Shown: positions 36,465-45,851, numbered from the stretch's first letter. The stretch: 59,393 nucleotides of DNA from Cytophagaceae bacterium (GCA_027488335.1 JAIYBU010000038.1:1-59393), one strand, 5' to 3'. A program made the numbers and translations. Notes: generated by a model from the letters alone, not told the origin.

Positions 36465-37634
36465 TTATTTTTTCAATTTCTCAATTTCTTTTACTAAAAT
36501 ATCAATTTGTGCTTGCTGGGCTTTGATTGTTTCATCGAGTTTAAGCGTACGAGCATCAACTGCCTTGATACCCATCATGGTTAAGCCCGCCATATCTGAC
36601 AAGTTATAACCTACATGCTTGTCGTTATTTGAGCCATCGGGAGCTACGCTCATTTCGGTTATAACGGCACTCGGTAAACTTTGGGCAATAAACCCAATGT
36701 GTGGAGTAGTGCGAGTACGGGCGTTTTCCCAATTATATCGGTAAGTTGCAGATTTGATATTTCTAATTTGGGTAATATATTCTTCGTAATCCTCATTACC
36801 GAGGTAGTCAATTTCTTTCTTTGCGGCAATATCGCTCGATACATTGAAAGCGGAAGCGTTGATTGCGGCAAAACTACCACCTACACTCGCTACATTGATA
36901 GAGTTAGAAGTTGAATTGCCGTAAAGAGCAGCCCCATTTCCTCCTTTTTCTAAAACTATACCTGCAAATCCACCAATGGCATCTTGCTGTTCAACTCTTA
37001 AATTAGCATTCGATGTTCCTCTATTATTATATGTATGCAATTTTGAAGAAGGCGTTGAAATTCCTAAACCCACATTTCGAGTTGTCGAGTCAATGACTAC
37101 ATCATTAGTAAAACCACCAAAGCCCCAACGCATAGTCTTGTCAACACCAGAATGATAAAATATACCAATGTTATTATCATTAGAACTTTTGAATAAAATA
37201 CCTTCATTTGCTGCTCCTAACTTACTTTTTAGAATAAGAAAAGGGTAATCATCGCCTTCAACTAAAATGTCATCAGATGAGCCACCTACTGAGTAATAAT
37301 GCCATCTATTTGTAGGGTTGTTCGTACCAAAGCCAATCCTACGATTGGTAGAGTCAATGACGATGTCGTTGTAATAATCAACACCACTATTAGAACTGGC
37401 GATACCAATCTTTAATTGTTTCGGGCTATTCGTATTAACGACTCCAGCCGAGTAACTCGAACCACGCTTAAAATCAAAATAACCTGTAGACCCACTCCTC
37501 ATACCAATGGAAAGTGGTTGACCACTGGTTGTATTTTGGACTTGTGAGTAGCCAGGGCCTATCAATACGTTTTGAGCATAAGAGGTAGCTACTATTAATA
37601 ATAAAAATGAAAGAGAGTAAAATATTTTTTTCAT
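36465..37634 (-). CDS. Exported protein with C-terminal S74 intramolecular chaperone (tail fiber-type) domain
   Basis: A 389-residue protein with a signal peptide (1-20, ending TSYAQ). Residues about 20-260 form repeats with DIVIDSTNRRIGFGTNNP and VVIDSTTRNVGLGISTP elements, the layered beta pattern of trimeric fibre stalks. From about 268 (SDIAAKKEIDYLG) it carries a Peptidase_S74 / endosialidase chaperone domain with TPHIGFIAQSLP and GYNLSDMAGLTMMGIKAV, ending in a coiled coil. In phages this domain trimerises fibres and cuts itself off; in Bacteroidota chromosomes it appears on secreted surface proteins. No other phage genes are nearby. It heads a two-gene unit with the repeat protein. Confidence 0.82.
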   Translation of the reverse strand: MKKIFYSLSFLLLIVATSYAQNVLIGPGYSQVQNTTSGQPLSIGMRSGSTGYFDFKRGSSYSAGVVNTNSPKQLKIGIASSNSGVDYYNDIVIDSTNRRIGFGTNNPTNRWHYYSVGGSSDDILVEGDDYPFLILKSKLGAANEGILFKSSNDNNIGIFYHSGVDKTMRWGFGGFTNDVVIDSTTRNVGLGISTPSSKLHTYNNRGTSNANLRVEQQDAIGGFAGIVLEKGGNGAALYGNSTSNSINVASVGGSFAAINASAFNVSSDIAAKKEIDYLGNEDYEEYITQIRNIKSATYRYNWENARTRTTPHIGFIAQSLPSAVITEMSVAPDGSNNDKHVGYNLSDMAGLTMMGIKAVDARTLKLDETIKAQQAQIDILVKEIEKLKK

Positions 37635-37875
37635 AAATTCTAAGTATTTAGTATTGAAAATAAAAACTTTAGAATAAAAGTAGTATGGTACCTAAGTAAT
37701 TATGCGTGTTTTTTACTTAACGGTAAGAAAATTTAGTAAACGGTCAGAGAAAAATTATATACCGCATTTTTTGGAAAATATCTTATGCTACTATGGTTTT
37801 AAATTTTTTCTGTTACTTTTTTTCATAAAGCCGTCTGAATGATATGACCATAAAATTTTAAACAAAATACATAAA

Positions 37876-39090
37876 ATGGACTTATTGGGTTTAGTTAAAG
37901 AGCAGCTAACTTCTACTATCGTTTCAAAGATTAGTAGCTTTCTTGGTGAATCAACTGAAAATACGAGTTCGGCTCTTGCAAGTGCATTGCCAGCTATCTT
38001 GGGCGGAGTGATGCAAAAGGCGTCAACAACCCAAGGTGCATCTGATTTATTGAATACGATTCGCACAGGTGGATACGATGGAGGAGTACTCGAAAATATC
38101 GACGGACTATTAGATGATGTAAAAAGCACTTCAACGCTCGCATCGCTTGGTAGTGGACTTTTGGGAAATATATTTGGAGATAAACTCGGTGCATTGAGTG
38201 GAATTATTGCTAATTCATCGGGCATCAAATCAGGTTCTGCTTTATCCCTTTTAGGTTTAGCTGCTCCGATTTTGATGAATGTTTTGGGAAAACAAGTATC
38301 TTCTCAAGGTATGAGTACATCAGGCTTAGCAAATTTGTTGATGAACCAAAAAGATACTGTAAAAGCTACTTTACCTTCTGGAATTGGTAATATTTTAAAT
38401 GTTGGTGCTTTGGGCGATTCCTTAGGAAATCCGAAAACAGCCGTAACTAATGCTTTTGAAGAAGAAACAAATAATAATAAGCCAAATTCGTGGTTGCCTT
38501 GGGTACTTTTAGGAGGATTATTGTTAGGTGCTTTGTATTATTGGAATAGTTGTTCTAATACTAAAGAATCAACAATAACACAAACAACGAACAAAGCAGT
38601 TGCAACGATTGATAGTTCCTCAACACAGGTGGTAAGTTCGTTAAAGAAAACACTTTCAACAGGAGTTGAGCTAAATTTTGATGAGCAAAGTATTGAAAAT
38701 GAATTAATTAGATTTATTGAAGATAAATCTAAACCAGTTGATAAAACCACATGGTTTAATTTCCGTAACCTCAGATTCGAGACAGGCAGTGCTGTGATTG
38801 ACTCGACATCTATGCAGGAAGTACGCAACATTGCCGAAATTTTGAAAGCCTATCCAATGATTAATTTAAAAATCGGTGGATATACCGATAATGTAGGCAA
38901 AGAAGCGGCTAACCAAAAACTTTCGGCTAATCGTGCCACGAGCGTTGTAAATGCTCTTGTTGCAATGAGTATTGATGCCACACGTTTAGCCCCTGAAGGT
39001 TATGGTTCACAGTTTCCAGTAGCATCGAATGATACTGATGAAGGTAAAGCCCAAAACCGACGTATTGCTGTAAGAGTTACTAAAAAGTAA
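37876..39090 (+). CDS. DUF937-OmpA fusion protein
   Basis: A 404-residue protein with an N-terminal DUF937 (YidB-like) region (about 1-180: MDLLGLVKEQLTSTIVSKIS, ALPAILGGVMQKAST), one transmembrane helix (about 211-230, LPWVLLGGLLLGALYY) and a C-terminal OmpA domain (about 290-404) with the peptidoglycan-binding signature GYTDNVGKEAANQKLSANRA and AQNRRIAVRV. With no signal peptide, the topology would put DUF937 in the cytoplasm and OmpA in the periplasm binding the wall. The function is unknown, but it could tie a cytoplasmic assembly to peptidoglycan. A terminator follows. Confidence 0.85.
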   Translation: MDLLGLVKEQLTSTIVSKISSFLGESTENTSSALASALPAILGGVMQKASTTQGASDLLNTIRTGGYDGGVLENIDGLLDDVKSTSTLASLGSGLLGNIFGDKLGALSGIIANSSGIKSGSALSLLGLAAPILMNVLGKQVSSQGMSTSGLANLLMNQKDTVKATLPSGIGNILNVGALGDSLGNPKTAVTNAFEEETNNNKPNSWLPWVLLGGLLLGALYYWNSCSNTKESTITQTTNKAVATIDSSSTQVVSSLKKTLSTGVELNFDEQSIENELIRFIEDKSKPVDKTTWFNFRNLRFETGSAVIDSTSMQEVRNIAEILKAYPMINLKIGGYTDNVGKEAANQKLSANRATSVVNALVAMSIDATRLAPEGYGSQFPVASNDTDEGKAQNRRIAVRVTKK

Positions 39091-39127
39091 TTCCCGATTA
39101 CCCCAAAACAACAAAATGTATATTTTC

Positions 39128-39159
39128 GAGGCTACTTCACGTAAGTAGCCTCTTTTTTT
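39128..39159 (+). terminator. Intrinsic terminator after the DUF937-OmpA gene
   Basis: GAGGCTACTT and AAGTAGCCTC with a 5-nt loop, followed by seven Ts. Confidence 0.93.
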
Positions 39160-39271
39160 GTGATACTTTGCTTGGTTAATCGTAGTTATCGTATAAATCT
39201 TTTTAATCGTGCCAAAAACCATTTTCTGTAAAATTCCGCAACTAATTATAGTAATAAAATAGGCTGAAGCG

Positions 39272-39279
39272 TATCTTTG
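39272..39279 (+). promoter_or_regulatory. -7 element (TATCTTTG) 4 nt before the hemE start codon
   Basis: Exact TAnnTTTG followed by TAGA and ATG at 39284. As for the lrp-type gene, this leaves no room for a leader or Shine-Dalgarno sequence. Confidence 0.55.
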
Positions 39280-39283
39280 TAGA

Positions 39284-40309
39284 ATGAAATTACAAAATGA
39301 TTTACTATTACGTGCCGCCAAGGGCGAGCGTGTTGAGCGAGTACCTGTCTGGATGATGCGTCAAGCTGGACGTATCTTGCCTGAGTACCGTGCTGTAAGA
39401 GAAAAAGCAGGAAGTTTTATAAAATTGGCCACAACTCCCGAATTGGCTGCCGAAGTAACGATTCAACCAGTTGACATTTTGGGAACGGATGCTGCAATTA
39501 TATTTTCGGATATTTTGGTTGTGCCAGAAGCCATGGGTTTACCTTACGAAATGGTAGAAACCAAAGGCCCGATTTTTCCAAAGGTTATTCAGAATAAAAA
39601 AGACATTGATACTTTGCGAATAAGCAATCCCGAAAAAGAATTATCATATGTACTGAAGGCGATTGATATTGTAAAAAAAGAACTAAATGGGCGTGTACCT
39701 TTGTTAGGTTTTGCAGGAGCTCCGTTTACTATTTTCTGCTATATGGTTGAAGGAAAAGGCTCAAAAACCTTTTCGATTGCTAAGAAAATGCTTTATTCTG
39801 AACCAGACTTAGCTCACTCATTGCTACAAAAAATTACGGACACTACAATTGCATACTTGAAAGCTCAGGCTCTTCATGGTGCCGATTTAGTACAGATTTT
39901 TGATTCTTGGGCAGGAATTCTCTCACCCGACCAATACCGTAAGTTTTCGTTGCCGTACATTGCTCAAATCTGCGATGCCATCAATGAAGTACCAGTGACC
40001 GTATTTGCTAAAGGGGCATTTTTTGCGAGAAAAGAAATGGCGAAATTGAATTGTGATGTAGTAGGTTTAGATTGGAATATGGATATTACTGAGTCTCGTA
40101 GAATGATTCCTCACAAAACCCTACAAGGAAATCTCGACCCGTGTGTTTTGTATAGCTCTTTCAAAGACATTGAAAAACATACCAAAAAGATGATTAAAAA
40201 CTTCGGCGGACAAAAATATATTGCTAATCTGGGTCACGGAGTATATCCTGATACCGACCCCGATAAAGTAAAATGTTTTATTGATACCGTGAAGAATTAT
40301 ACGATATAA
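39284..40309 (+). CDS. hemE: Uroporphyrinogen decarboxylase
   Basis: A 341-residue enzyme (family norm about 340-355) that decarboxylates uroporphyrinogen III to coproporphyrinogen III in heme synthesis. The N-terminal signature [17 protein letters not shown] (21-37), [28 protein letters not shown] and LQGNLDP segments are all present, including the substrate-binding Arg26 and Arg30 equivalents. The start at 39284 is fixed by the family N-terminus ([13 protein letters not shown]). It is monocistronic, between strong terminators. hemB lies about 10 kb away on the other strand. Confidence 0.97.
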   Translation: MKLQNDLLLRAAKGERVERVPVWMMRQAGRILPEYRAVREKAGSFIKLATTPELAAEVTIQPVDILGTDAAIIFSDILVVPEAMGLPYEMVETKGPIFPKVIQNKKDIDTLRISNPEKELSYVLKAIDIVKKELNGRVPLLGFAGAPFTIFCYMVEGKGSKTFSIAKKMLYSEPDLAHSLLQKITDTTIAYLKAQALHGADLVQIFDSWAGILSPDQYRKFSLPYIAQICDAINEVPVTVFAKGAFFARKEMAKLNCDVVGLDWNMDITESRRMIPHKTLQGNLDPCVLYSSFKDIEKHTKKMIKNFGGQKYIANLGHGVYPDTDPDKVKCFIDTVKNYTI

Positions 40310-40313
40310 AGTA

Positions 40314-40334
40314 GGATAAGTTTCCAACTTGTCC
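40314..40334. repeat. Short palindrome of family A after hemE
   Basis: GGATAAGTT, loop TCC, AACTTGTCC (one T-G wobble), preceded by GTA. It lies 4 nt after the hemE stop and has no T run, so it is separate from the terminator that follows. Confidence 0.65.
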
Positions 40335-40356
40335 GTTATCGCAAAAGAAAAATTAC

Positions 40357-40395
40357 AAAAAAGGCTAACAAAATTAAATTTTGTTAGCCTTTTTT
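40357..40395. terminator. Bidirectional terminator between hemE and the Gfo/Idh/MocA gene
   Basis: AAAAAAGGCTAACAAAATT and AATTTTGTTAGCCTTTTTT are perfect complements around a single A. U-tracts form on both strands. Confidence 0.95.
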
Positions 40396-40414
40396 GTATA
40401 AATTATGTAGCACA

Positions 40415-41713
40415 TTAGACTTTATCAGGCACAACATAAGGTGCTCTATACTTACGAGTAAGCATAGCGTTGGCTTCTTTATCACCAATGAAAGTTTCTT
40501 TACTTGGGTCGAAGTGCAGCGTCCTACCCAAACGATAAGAAATATTTCCCAAATGAGCGATACTTGCTGCCAAATGCCCTGTCTCTATTGGCCCATTGAG
40601 TAGCGATTTATCTTTTGCTCGCACGGCCTCAACAAAGTTTTTGTAGTGGTCGCCACCCGCATTTCGAGCAGGACCTGGGGTGCGTTCTTTTCCCAGAAAG
40701 GTTTTATAATCGTTGTAGCCATTAATGACCATGTAGCCTTTATCGCCGTAGAAAATATTGCCTACTTCTACGCCATCTTCTTTATTGGTCATCCACGGAC
40801 GCACTTCCATCTGAATCACCTTTCCTTGTTTTGGGTAGTTGTAGGTGGTGCTTAAAACTTCAGGAGTTTCTTTACAATCATTCCATAAATATTTCCCACC
40901 TGCGGCTGTAATGGTTTCGGGTAAACCCACATCTAAGCCCCACATACAAAGGTCGGTTTCGTGAATACCTTGATTACCTACATCGCCATTGCCGTATTCC
41001 CAAAACCAATGCCAGTTATAATGCACGTAGTTTTTGCTAAATTCACGGGCTTGGGCTGGACCTTGCCATAAATCCCAGTTGAGGCCTTCGGGGATGGGAG
41101 ATTTTCCTAAATCGCCAATATCTGGACGCCATTTATAAACCGTTCCACGAGCCATATATACTTTCCCGATGAGGCCATCTCGTAAATGCTTGATGGCTTC
41201 TTGAATAGCTACCGAACTACGTAATTGCACCCCGTGCTGCACAATTCGGTTGTATTTAGTGGCTGCTTCAACTAATTTCCTACCTTCAAATATATTATGG
41301 CAAGCAGGTTTTTCTACATATACATCCTTACCCGCCTGACACGCCCAAATAGCCGCTAACGCATGCCAGTGGTTGGGAGTGGCAATACTGACGGCATCAA
41401 TGCTTTTATCTTCGTAAACCTTACGTAAATCTGCTTCGGTATTTACCTTTTTGCTATATTTTTCTTCAAAAGCTTTTGCTCCTGCTTTTAGTACAACATT
41501 ATCTACATCGCAGAGTGTGGCCACTTCTACATTATCTTGTGCCATAAATCCTTTTATATGGTCTTTTCCACGACCATTGATGCCAATAACTGCTACTCGT
41601 AGACGGTCGTTTGCACCGAAAGCAGTGGAGGGAATGATGGTCGGAATGGCCATCATGGCGATTGAACTCGGAACGGTTGCCTTGAGCATATCTCGGCGAG
41701 TAAATTTTTTCAT
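40415..41713 (-). CDS. Tat-exported Gfo/Idh/MocA family oxidoreductase
   Basis: A 432-residue NAD(P)-dependent oxidoreductase. It starts with a twin-arginine signal (MKKFTRRDMLKATVPSS, RR at 6-7, hydrophobic part to about 33), so it would be exported folded with its nucleotide. Then come a Rossmann domain (RVAVIGINGRGKDH), the substrate-linked EKPACHN motif (about residue 125-131) and the C-terminal GFO_IDH_MocA domain with WHWFWEYGNGDVGNQGIHE and DLCMWGL. Exported members act on sugars, including glycosidases and keto-sugar enzymes. It is the last gene of the minus-strand catabolic cluster and shares a terminator with hemE. Confidence 0.9.
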   Translation of the reverse strand: MKKFTRRDMLKATVPSSIAMMAIPTIIPSTAFGANDRLRVAVIGINGRGKDHIKGFMAQDNVEVATLCDVDNVVLKAGAKAFEEKYSKKVNTEADLRKVYEDKSIDAVSIATPNHWHALAAIWACQAGKDVYVEKPACHNIFEGRKLVEAATKYNRIVQHGVQLRSSVAIQEAIKHLRDGLIGKVYMARGTVYKWRPDIGDLGKSPIPEGLNWDLWQGPAQAREFSKNYVHYNWHWFWEYGNGDVGNQGIHETDLCMWGLDVGLPETITAAGGKYLWNDCKETPEVLSTTYNYPKQGKVIQMEVRPWMTNKEDGVEVGNIFYGDKGYMVINGYNDYKTFLGKERTPGPARNAGGDHYKNFVEAVRAKDKSLLNGPIETGHLAASIAHLGNISYRLGRTLHFDPSKETFIGDKEANAMLTRKYRAPYVVPDKV

Positions 41714-41817
41714 TATTTGTAAGATTGTTTGAGGTTGAATAGAACTATTTTAGAATAAGGTTTGACTTATTTGTGAAATTTGCAAAATATAACACTAAAG
41801 AATACCTAAATTTAATC

Positions 41818-41846
41818 GTAGTATGAATTAGAATAATTCATGCTAC
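41818..41846. repeat. 13-bp palindrome of family A overlapping the cytochrome c/PQQ gene stop
   Basis: GTAGTATGAATTA (41818-41830), loop GAA, TAATTCATGCTAC (41834-41846); one T-G wobble. It covers the stop codon of the dehydrogenase gene and might slow or end transcription before the Gfo/Idh/MocA gene. Confidence 0.65.
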
Positions 41847-43570
41847 TCTTTCGCCCCAGTAATCTGATAAATTCGGCCATCGGCCTTAGTCATGATGTAT
41901 ATTTCGCCTTTGGAATCAATGCCAAAATGCAAGTCAATTCTATCATCGCCACACAAATTTCTGAGGGTTTCGGGCTTGCCATTTAGTGTGAGTTTCCACT
42001 CTTTTATTTTGGCTGTTTGTCCTTGTTTGAGGTCGGTAGCATTGAGATAGAATAATCTTCCCGAAGGAATATCACCAAATAAATATTTACCTTTTAATGC
42101 GGGTACCAAATTACCCGTATATTCATAACCGCCCGTAATAGCTTTGGCTTCATCGTGGTCGAAAGTAGCTACTGGATAGGTTACATTATAAATTTTGTCA
42201 TCGACAGGCAGAGGATAAACTTTATTCATATCGCCGTCGGTATGAATCACAAATCTTCCTTCACGAATTGGCCACCCGTAGTTTTTTCCTGCTTCGATTT
42301 TGTATAAAGATTCGATATTCGCATGACCAATGTTTGCGGCAAGCATATCGCCTTTGCTCGTCCACATGATTCGGTGTGGATTTCGGAAACCACTGGCAAA
42401 AATTTCTTTCAAAGCTTTTTTATTGGTCGATTTTGCATAAGGGTTTGTAGCAGGAATGCCATATTTACCATTTTTACTATTTCTACCCGCTGGGTCGATG
42501 CGTAAGATTTTGCCCCAGATTTGTTCTTCTTTGTTGGTCAAGAAAGCGTAGCCATTTTCGGCTGCTCCGCCATCACCGATACCGATGTATAAAAGACCGT
42601 AATCTGCATCGCCTTTTTTAGCCATCGGGTTAAAAACAATTTCTTGCACCCCATGAATTACCGAAACAACATTTACTCGCATCATTTCACGAGGTTTCCC
42701 CGAGAAAACTCCCGAAGCAGGATTGTCAACTTTCCATTCGGTAAGCACCCATTGCAACGAAACTTTTATCGAATCAGCGTAAGCAAAATCTGCTTTTGCC
42801 GAACCTGTTTTCTCGCTGTGTGTAGTGTAAAGTAACCCATTATTCAGAAAATCGGGGTGAAAAGCAAAACTGCCTAAACCCGAAGCTAATCCTGGTTGAT
42901 GAATGAAGTTGGGCATTAATTTGGCAAAATCCATGTAAACTACTGGCATATTACCCTCCATTTTGTAGAGTTTTCCTCGTAAATCATTCACGAAAAGTTG
43001 TCCTGTAATTGGCTGAGGAGCTAATTTTGTGATACGAGTAAGAGGATATTTTCCATTCTCGCTTGAGACAGGGAATTTTGCAAACTGTTTTACGTCAATG
43101 ACAAGATTTGAAACTTCGATTGGCTCGGAAATTGGATTTTTGAGACCTTCGCCATAATCTTTCTTTAAACTACTTTTGATAGGTTTTGTTGTAGCCAAAT
43201 AATCTACGATGGCATTAATTTCGGCTTCCTGCAAATGGCTGTACGAGGGCATAATTACTTTTTTGTATTTCAAAAAAACTTGTGTGGCTCGTTCATCGCC
43301 TGCTGCAATTACATCTTGCGAGTTTTTGATGAATTTCTTTACCCAAGCTGCAGAAGTAATACTCGTAATGCCCGATAGTCTTGGCCCAATGCCATCGGTT
43401 TTAATTTGGTGACAACTGGTGCAGTTTTGAGAAAATAATACCTGACCTTTTGCAATAGAGAGTGAATCTATCGGTTGATGTAATATTTCTATATTTTCCG
43501 CATTTTTAGCAAAAATATGTATATTTGAGTAGAGAAATAGTAGTAAAATGTTGATGATAGTTCGTTTCAT
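41843..43570 (-). CDS. Cytochrome c-PQQ-type sugar dehydrogenase fusion
   Basis: A 575-residue periplasmic protein. The ATG at 43570 gives a signal peptide (MKRTIINILLLFLYSNIHIFA); a longer frame to 43636 would lack one. The N-terminal third is a monohaem cytochrome c domain with CTSCH (about residues 50-54 of this form) and a later Met ligand in VIMPSYSHL; the rest is a GSDH/PQQ-type six-bladed propeller (QPGLASGLGSFAFHPDF, IGDGGAAENGY, ASGFRNPHRIMW, NYGWPIREG). A sugar would be oxidised and electrons passed straight to the haem. It lies 62 nt after the SDR gene in the minus-strand cluster. Confidence 0.88.
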   Translation of the reverse strand: MKRTIINILLLFLYSNIHIFAKNAENIEILHQPIDSLSIAKGQVLFSQNCTSCHQIKTDGIGPRLSGITSITSAAWVKKFIKNSQDVIAAGDERATQVFLKYKKVIMPSYSHLQEAEINAIVDYLATTKPIKSSLKKDYGEGLKNPISEPIEVSNLVIDVKQFAKFPVSSENGKYPLTRITKLAPQPITGQLFVNDLRGKLYKMEGNMPVVYMDFAKLMPNFIHQPGLASGLGSFAFHPDFLNNGLLYTTHSEKTGSAKADFAYADSIKVSLQWVLTEWKVDNPASGVFSGKPREMMRVNVVSVIHGVQEIVFNPMAKKGDADYGLLYIGIGDGGAAENGYAFLTNKEEQIWGKILRIDPAGRNSKNGKYGIPATNPYAKSTNKKALKEIFASGFRNPHRIMWTSKGDMLAANIGHANIESLYKIEAGKNYGWPIREGRFVIHTDGDMNKVYPLPVDDKIYNVTYPVATFDHDEAKAITGGYEYTGNLVPALKGKYLFGDIPSGRLFYLNATDLKQGQTAKIKEWKLTLNGKPETLRNLCGDDRIDLHFGIDSKGEIYIMTKADGRIYQITGAKE

Positions 43571-43632
43571 TGGGTAAATATTTAATCGAAAAACGGTATT
43601 TCTATAAATCTCTATCGACTGTGGACTATTCT

Positions 43633-44403
43633 TCAAAGTCTCGCAATCGTCAAGCCACCATCAATCATAAAAACTTGACCAGTGGAGTAGGGGAAATCTC
43701 CTTTAGCTATTGCTGCAACTGCTTTGCCAATATCATCGGGAAACCCCCAACGGTTTTGAACGGTGAGGCCGTCGGCAATCAATTTATCATATTTTGCCGT
43801 TACCCCTTCGGTCATATCGGTTTTTATTACGCCTGGCCTTACTTCGTAAACAGGAATATTAAATTCACCTAAACGAGCTGCAAAAAGCTGTGTCATCATA
43901 CCTAAACCTGCCTTCGATACACAATATTCCCCTCGATTCACCGAGGCAACGGTTGCCGAAATTGACGAAACAGTTATGATTGAAGCAGTAAAATCTTCAA
44001 TGGTATGTTTCTGCTCAATCATCCAATTAGCAGCTGCTTGGGTCAAGAAATATGTGCCCTTCAGATTTGTCGAAATCACATAGTCGAAACTTTCTTCGGT
44101 GGCTGCCAAAATATCGTTGCGTTCTTTTGGTGCAACGCCCGCATTATTGACTAAGACATCTAATCTGCCAAAATTAGCTTTGATTTTATCAAGCATTTGC
44201 GTGCGTGCTTCTTTCGAGGCAATATCACCTTGACAGTAAATTACTTCTGCCCCGAGAATCCGTAAAAACTCCAGTACTTCTTCTACCGATTGTTCCTCTC
44301 TTACGCCATTAATGGCCAAATTAAAACCATTTTGTGCCAAATGTTGGGCAATTCCTAAGCCTATTCCACGGCTTCCGCCTGTTACGAATGCTACTCTTTT
44401 CAT
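43633..44403 (-). CDS. Short-chain dehydrogenase/reductase (3-ketoacyl-ACP reductase-like)
   Basis: A 256-residue classical SDR: TGGSRGIGLGIAQHLA binds the cofactor, NNAGVAP follows, and the catalytic Ser, Tyr and Lys are in ITVSSISA and YCVSK (about residues 145-166). FabG-like by sequence, but the context argues for a polyol or sugar dehydrogenase rather than fatty acid synthesis. Its ATG overlaps the stop region of the upstream old-yellow-enzyme gene by 4 nt (44400-44403), indicating translational coupling in the same operon. Confidence 0.88.
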   Translation of the reverse strand: MKRVAFVTGGSRGIGLGIAQHLAQNGFNLAINGVREEQSVEEVLEFLRILGAEVIYCQGDIASKEARTQMLDKIKANFGRLDVLVNNAGVAPKERNDILAATEESFDYVISTNLKGTYFLTQAAANWMIEQKHTIEDFTASIITVSSISATVASVNRGEYCVSKAGLGMMTQLFAARLGEFNIPVYEVRPGVIKTDMTEGVTAKYDKLIADGLTVQNRWGFPDDIGKAVAAIAKGDFPYSTGQVFMIDGGLTIARL

Positions 44404-45851
44404 ATTCCGTCTTTGATGGCTTTGAGCAACTCGGCGTGTGGATGATTTTTATAAACAGGGTCGAGCGGAAAACACCCTGAATACAAACCATTGCGTGGGG
44501 CGGTTGTACAATCCGAAAACGTACGACATATTAGTTTACGTTGTGTTGGGCGGTCGTTGAGCATATCATCGGGCATGGTTGGGTACGAAAGCACCATTCG
44601 GCCGAAACCTACGAAGTCGGCTTTGCCATTTTGCAACACATTGTGGGCGACATTTGGTAGCCATTCTTGCAAATAAGAATAGCCCGAACCCACAATGACC
44701 ATTTCTGGAAATGCTTTTTTCAGTCCTTCGGCTACATCAATCATGCGAGCTACACCTTCCAGTGGTTCTTCTGGTGGTTGGTAGCCATCTGATGGAGGAA
44801 AGAGGGCAGGACGAGTAACATGGGGATTGTAATACGGACTCGAGACCGTTACGCAAATCAACTGGATACCGAGACTTTGGGCTAATTCCAAAAATGCTTT
44901 GGGTTCTTCTAAATCAATGTTTATTCCAGAGTCATCGCAGCCAAAAGCGTATTTGTAGGCTTGATTAGGTGTTAAATCGGGTTCGCCTTCGCCAGTTGCA
45001 CTTTTCTTAAATGGCACAAAATCAATGGCACTGAGGCGGATTCCCATTTCTAAACCTGGGGCAGCTTTTTTGATACCCTCAACGATGTTTCTCAAAAAAC
45101 GAGTGCGATTCTCAAAACTTCCCCCATATTTTCCTTTACGGTCATAAGCACTCAAAAACTCGTGCCCTAAATAACCGTGACAATGCTTGATATCAACAAA
45201 GTGAAAACCTGCTTTCTGAGCCAAAACCGCTGCTTTTACGAAGTCTTCGACCAATGTATCAATTTCGTCATCGGTCATCAAAGGATGATTTTCACTGAGG
45301 TGAAATTTTTTATCGAGTTTTGGATGATTGTATAGAATCTTAGACTCAAACTTGGTATTATCGTTTGGCTTGCAGAAACGCCCCGAATGCGTAAGTTGAA
45401 GTCCAACCAATAAATCATCAGCCGAACCAAATTTTTCGGTGTGTTTATCAATGACAAGTTTGTAAAGGTTTTCGTATTCCGAAAAATTAGCTTCATTCAT
45501 GACCAACTGACGAGGATTGGCTCGCCCTTCGTGCGAAACGGCCACTGCTTCGCAGCCCCAAAGGAGTTTTGCACCGCTGATGGCAAAGTTTTCCCAACGG
45601 CGTTTAGTAAATTCACTTGGGCGACCGTCGGCCGTTCCGTCCCAGCCTTCCATAGGTAAAATTGAGAGTGCGTTACCAATTTTTTTACCTGATTTTAACG
45701 TAATACTTTTTTTGAAAGGCGAGGCCTCGCCCGTGATTAATTCATCATCAAAATCAAGTGTTACGTTACTTGTCGAAAGATAATTTCTTAAATCTTGAGC
45801 GGTTTTGAGTTGAGCTACTCGGGTATATTTTGGTTTAAATTTTTCTGCCAT
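44400..45851 (-). CDS. NADH:flavin oxidoreductase (old yellow enzyme family)
   Basis: A 483-residue TIM-barrel flavoprotein. The OYE signature KHCHGYLGHEFLSAYDRKGK and YGGSFENRTRF (about residues 222-250) is clear, with a WGCEAVAVSHEGRANPRQL segment near the N-terminus. It is longer than simple OYEs but lacks the FAD/NAD domain of 2,4-dienoyl-CoA reductase; a Cys-containing tail (LICRTFSDCTTAPRNGLYSG followed by C) resembles the Fe-S loop of that group. Similar proteins occur in sugar-degradation clusters of Bacteroidota and Planctomycetes, with unknown substrates. It overlaps the SDR gene by 4 nt. Confidence 0.85.
   Translation of the reverse strand: MAEKFKPKYTRVAQLKTAQDLRNYLSTSNVTLDFDDELITGEASPFKKSITLKSGKKIGNALSILPMEGWDGTADGRPSEFTKRRWENFAISGAKLLWGCEAVAVSHEGRANPRQLVMNEANFSEYENLYKLVIDKHTEKFGSADDLLVGLQLTHSGRFCKPNDNTKFESKILYNHPKLDKKFHLSENHPLMTDDEIDTLVEDFVKAAVLAQKAGFHFVDIKHCHGYLGHEFLSAYDRKGKYGGSFENRTRFLRNIVEGIKKAAPGLEMGIRLSAIDFVPFKKSATGEGEPDLTPNQAYKYAFGCDDSGINIDLEEPKAFLELAQSLGIQLICVTVSSPYYNPHVTRPALFPPSDGYQPPEEPLEGVARMIDVAEGLKKAFPEMVIVGSGYSYLQEWLPNVAHNVLQNGKADFVGFGRMVLSYPTMPDDMLNDRPTQRKLICRTFSDCTTAPRNGLYSGCFPLDPVYKNHPHAELLKAIKDGI

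Noticed and set aside
36465-37634. Prophage suggested by the S74 tail-fibre-type domain
   Set aside because: The protein has a bacterial signal peptide and no capsid, terminase, integrase or lysis genes are nearby.
44400-44403. Possible frameshift between the old-yellow-enzyme and SDR genes
   Set aside because: Both proteins are complete and of separate families; the 4-nt overlap is ordinary translational coupling.
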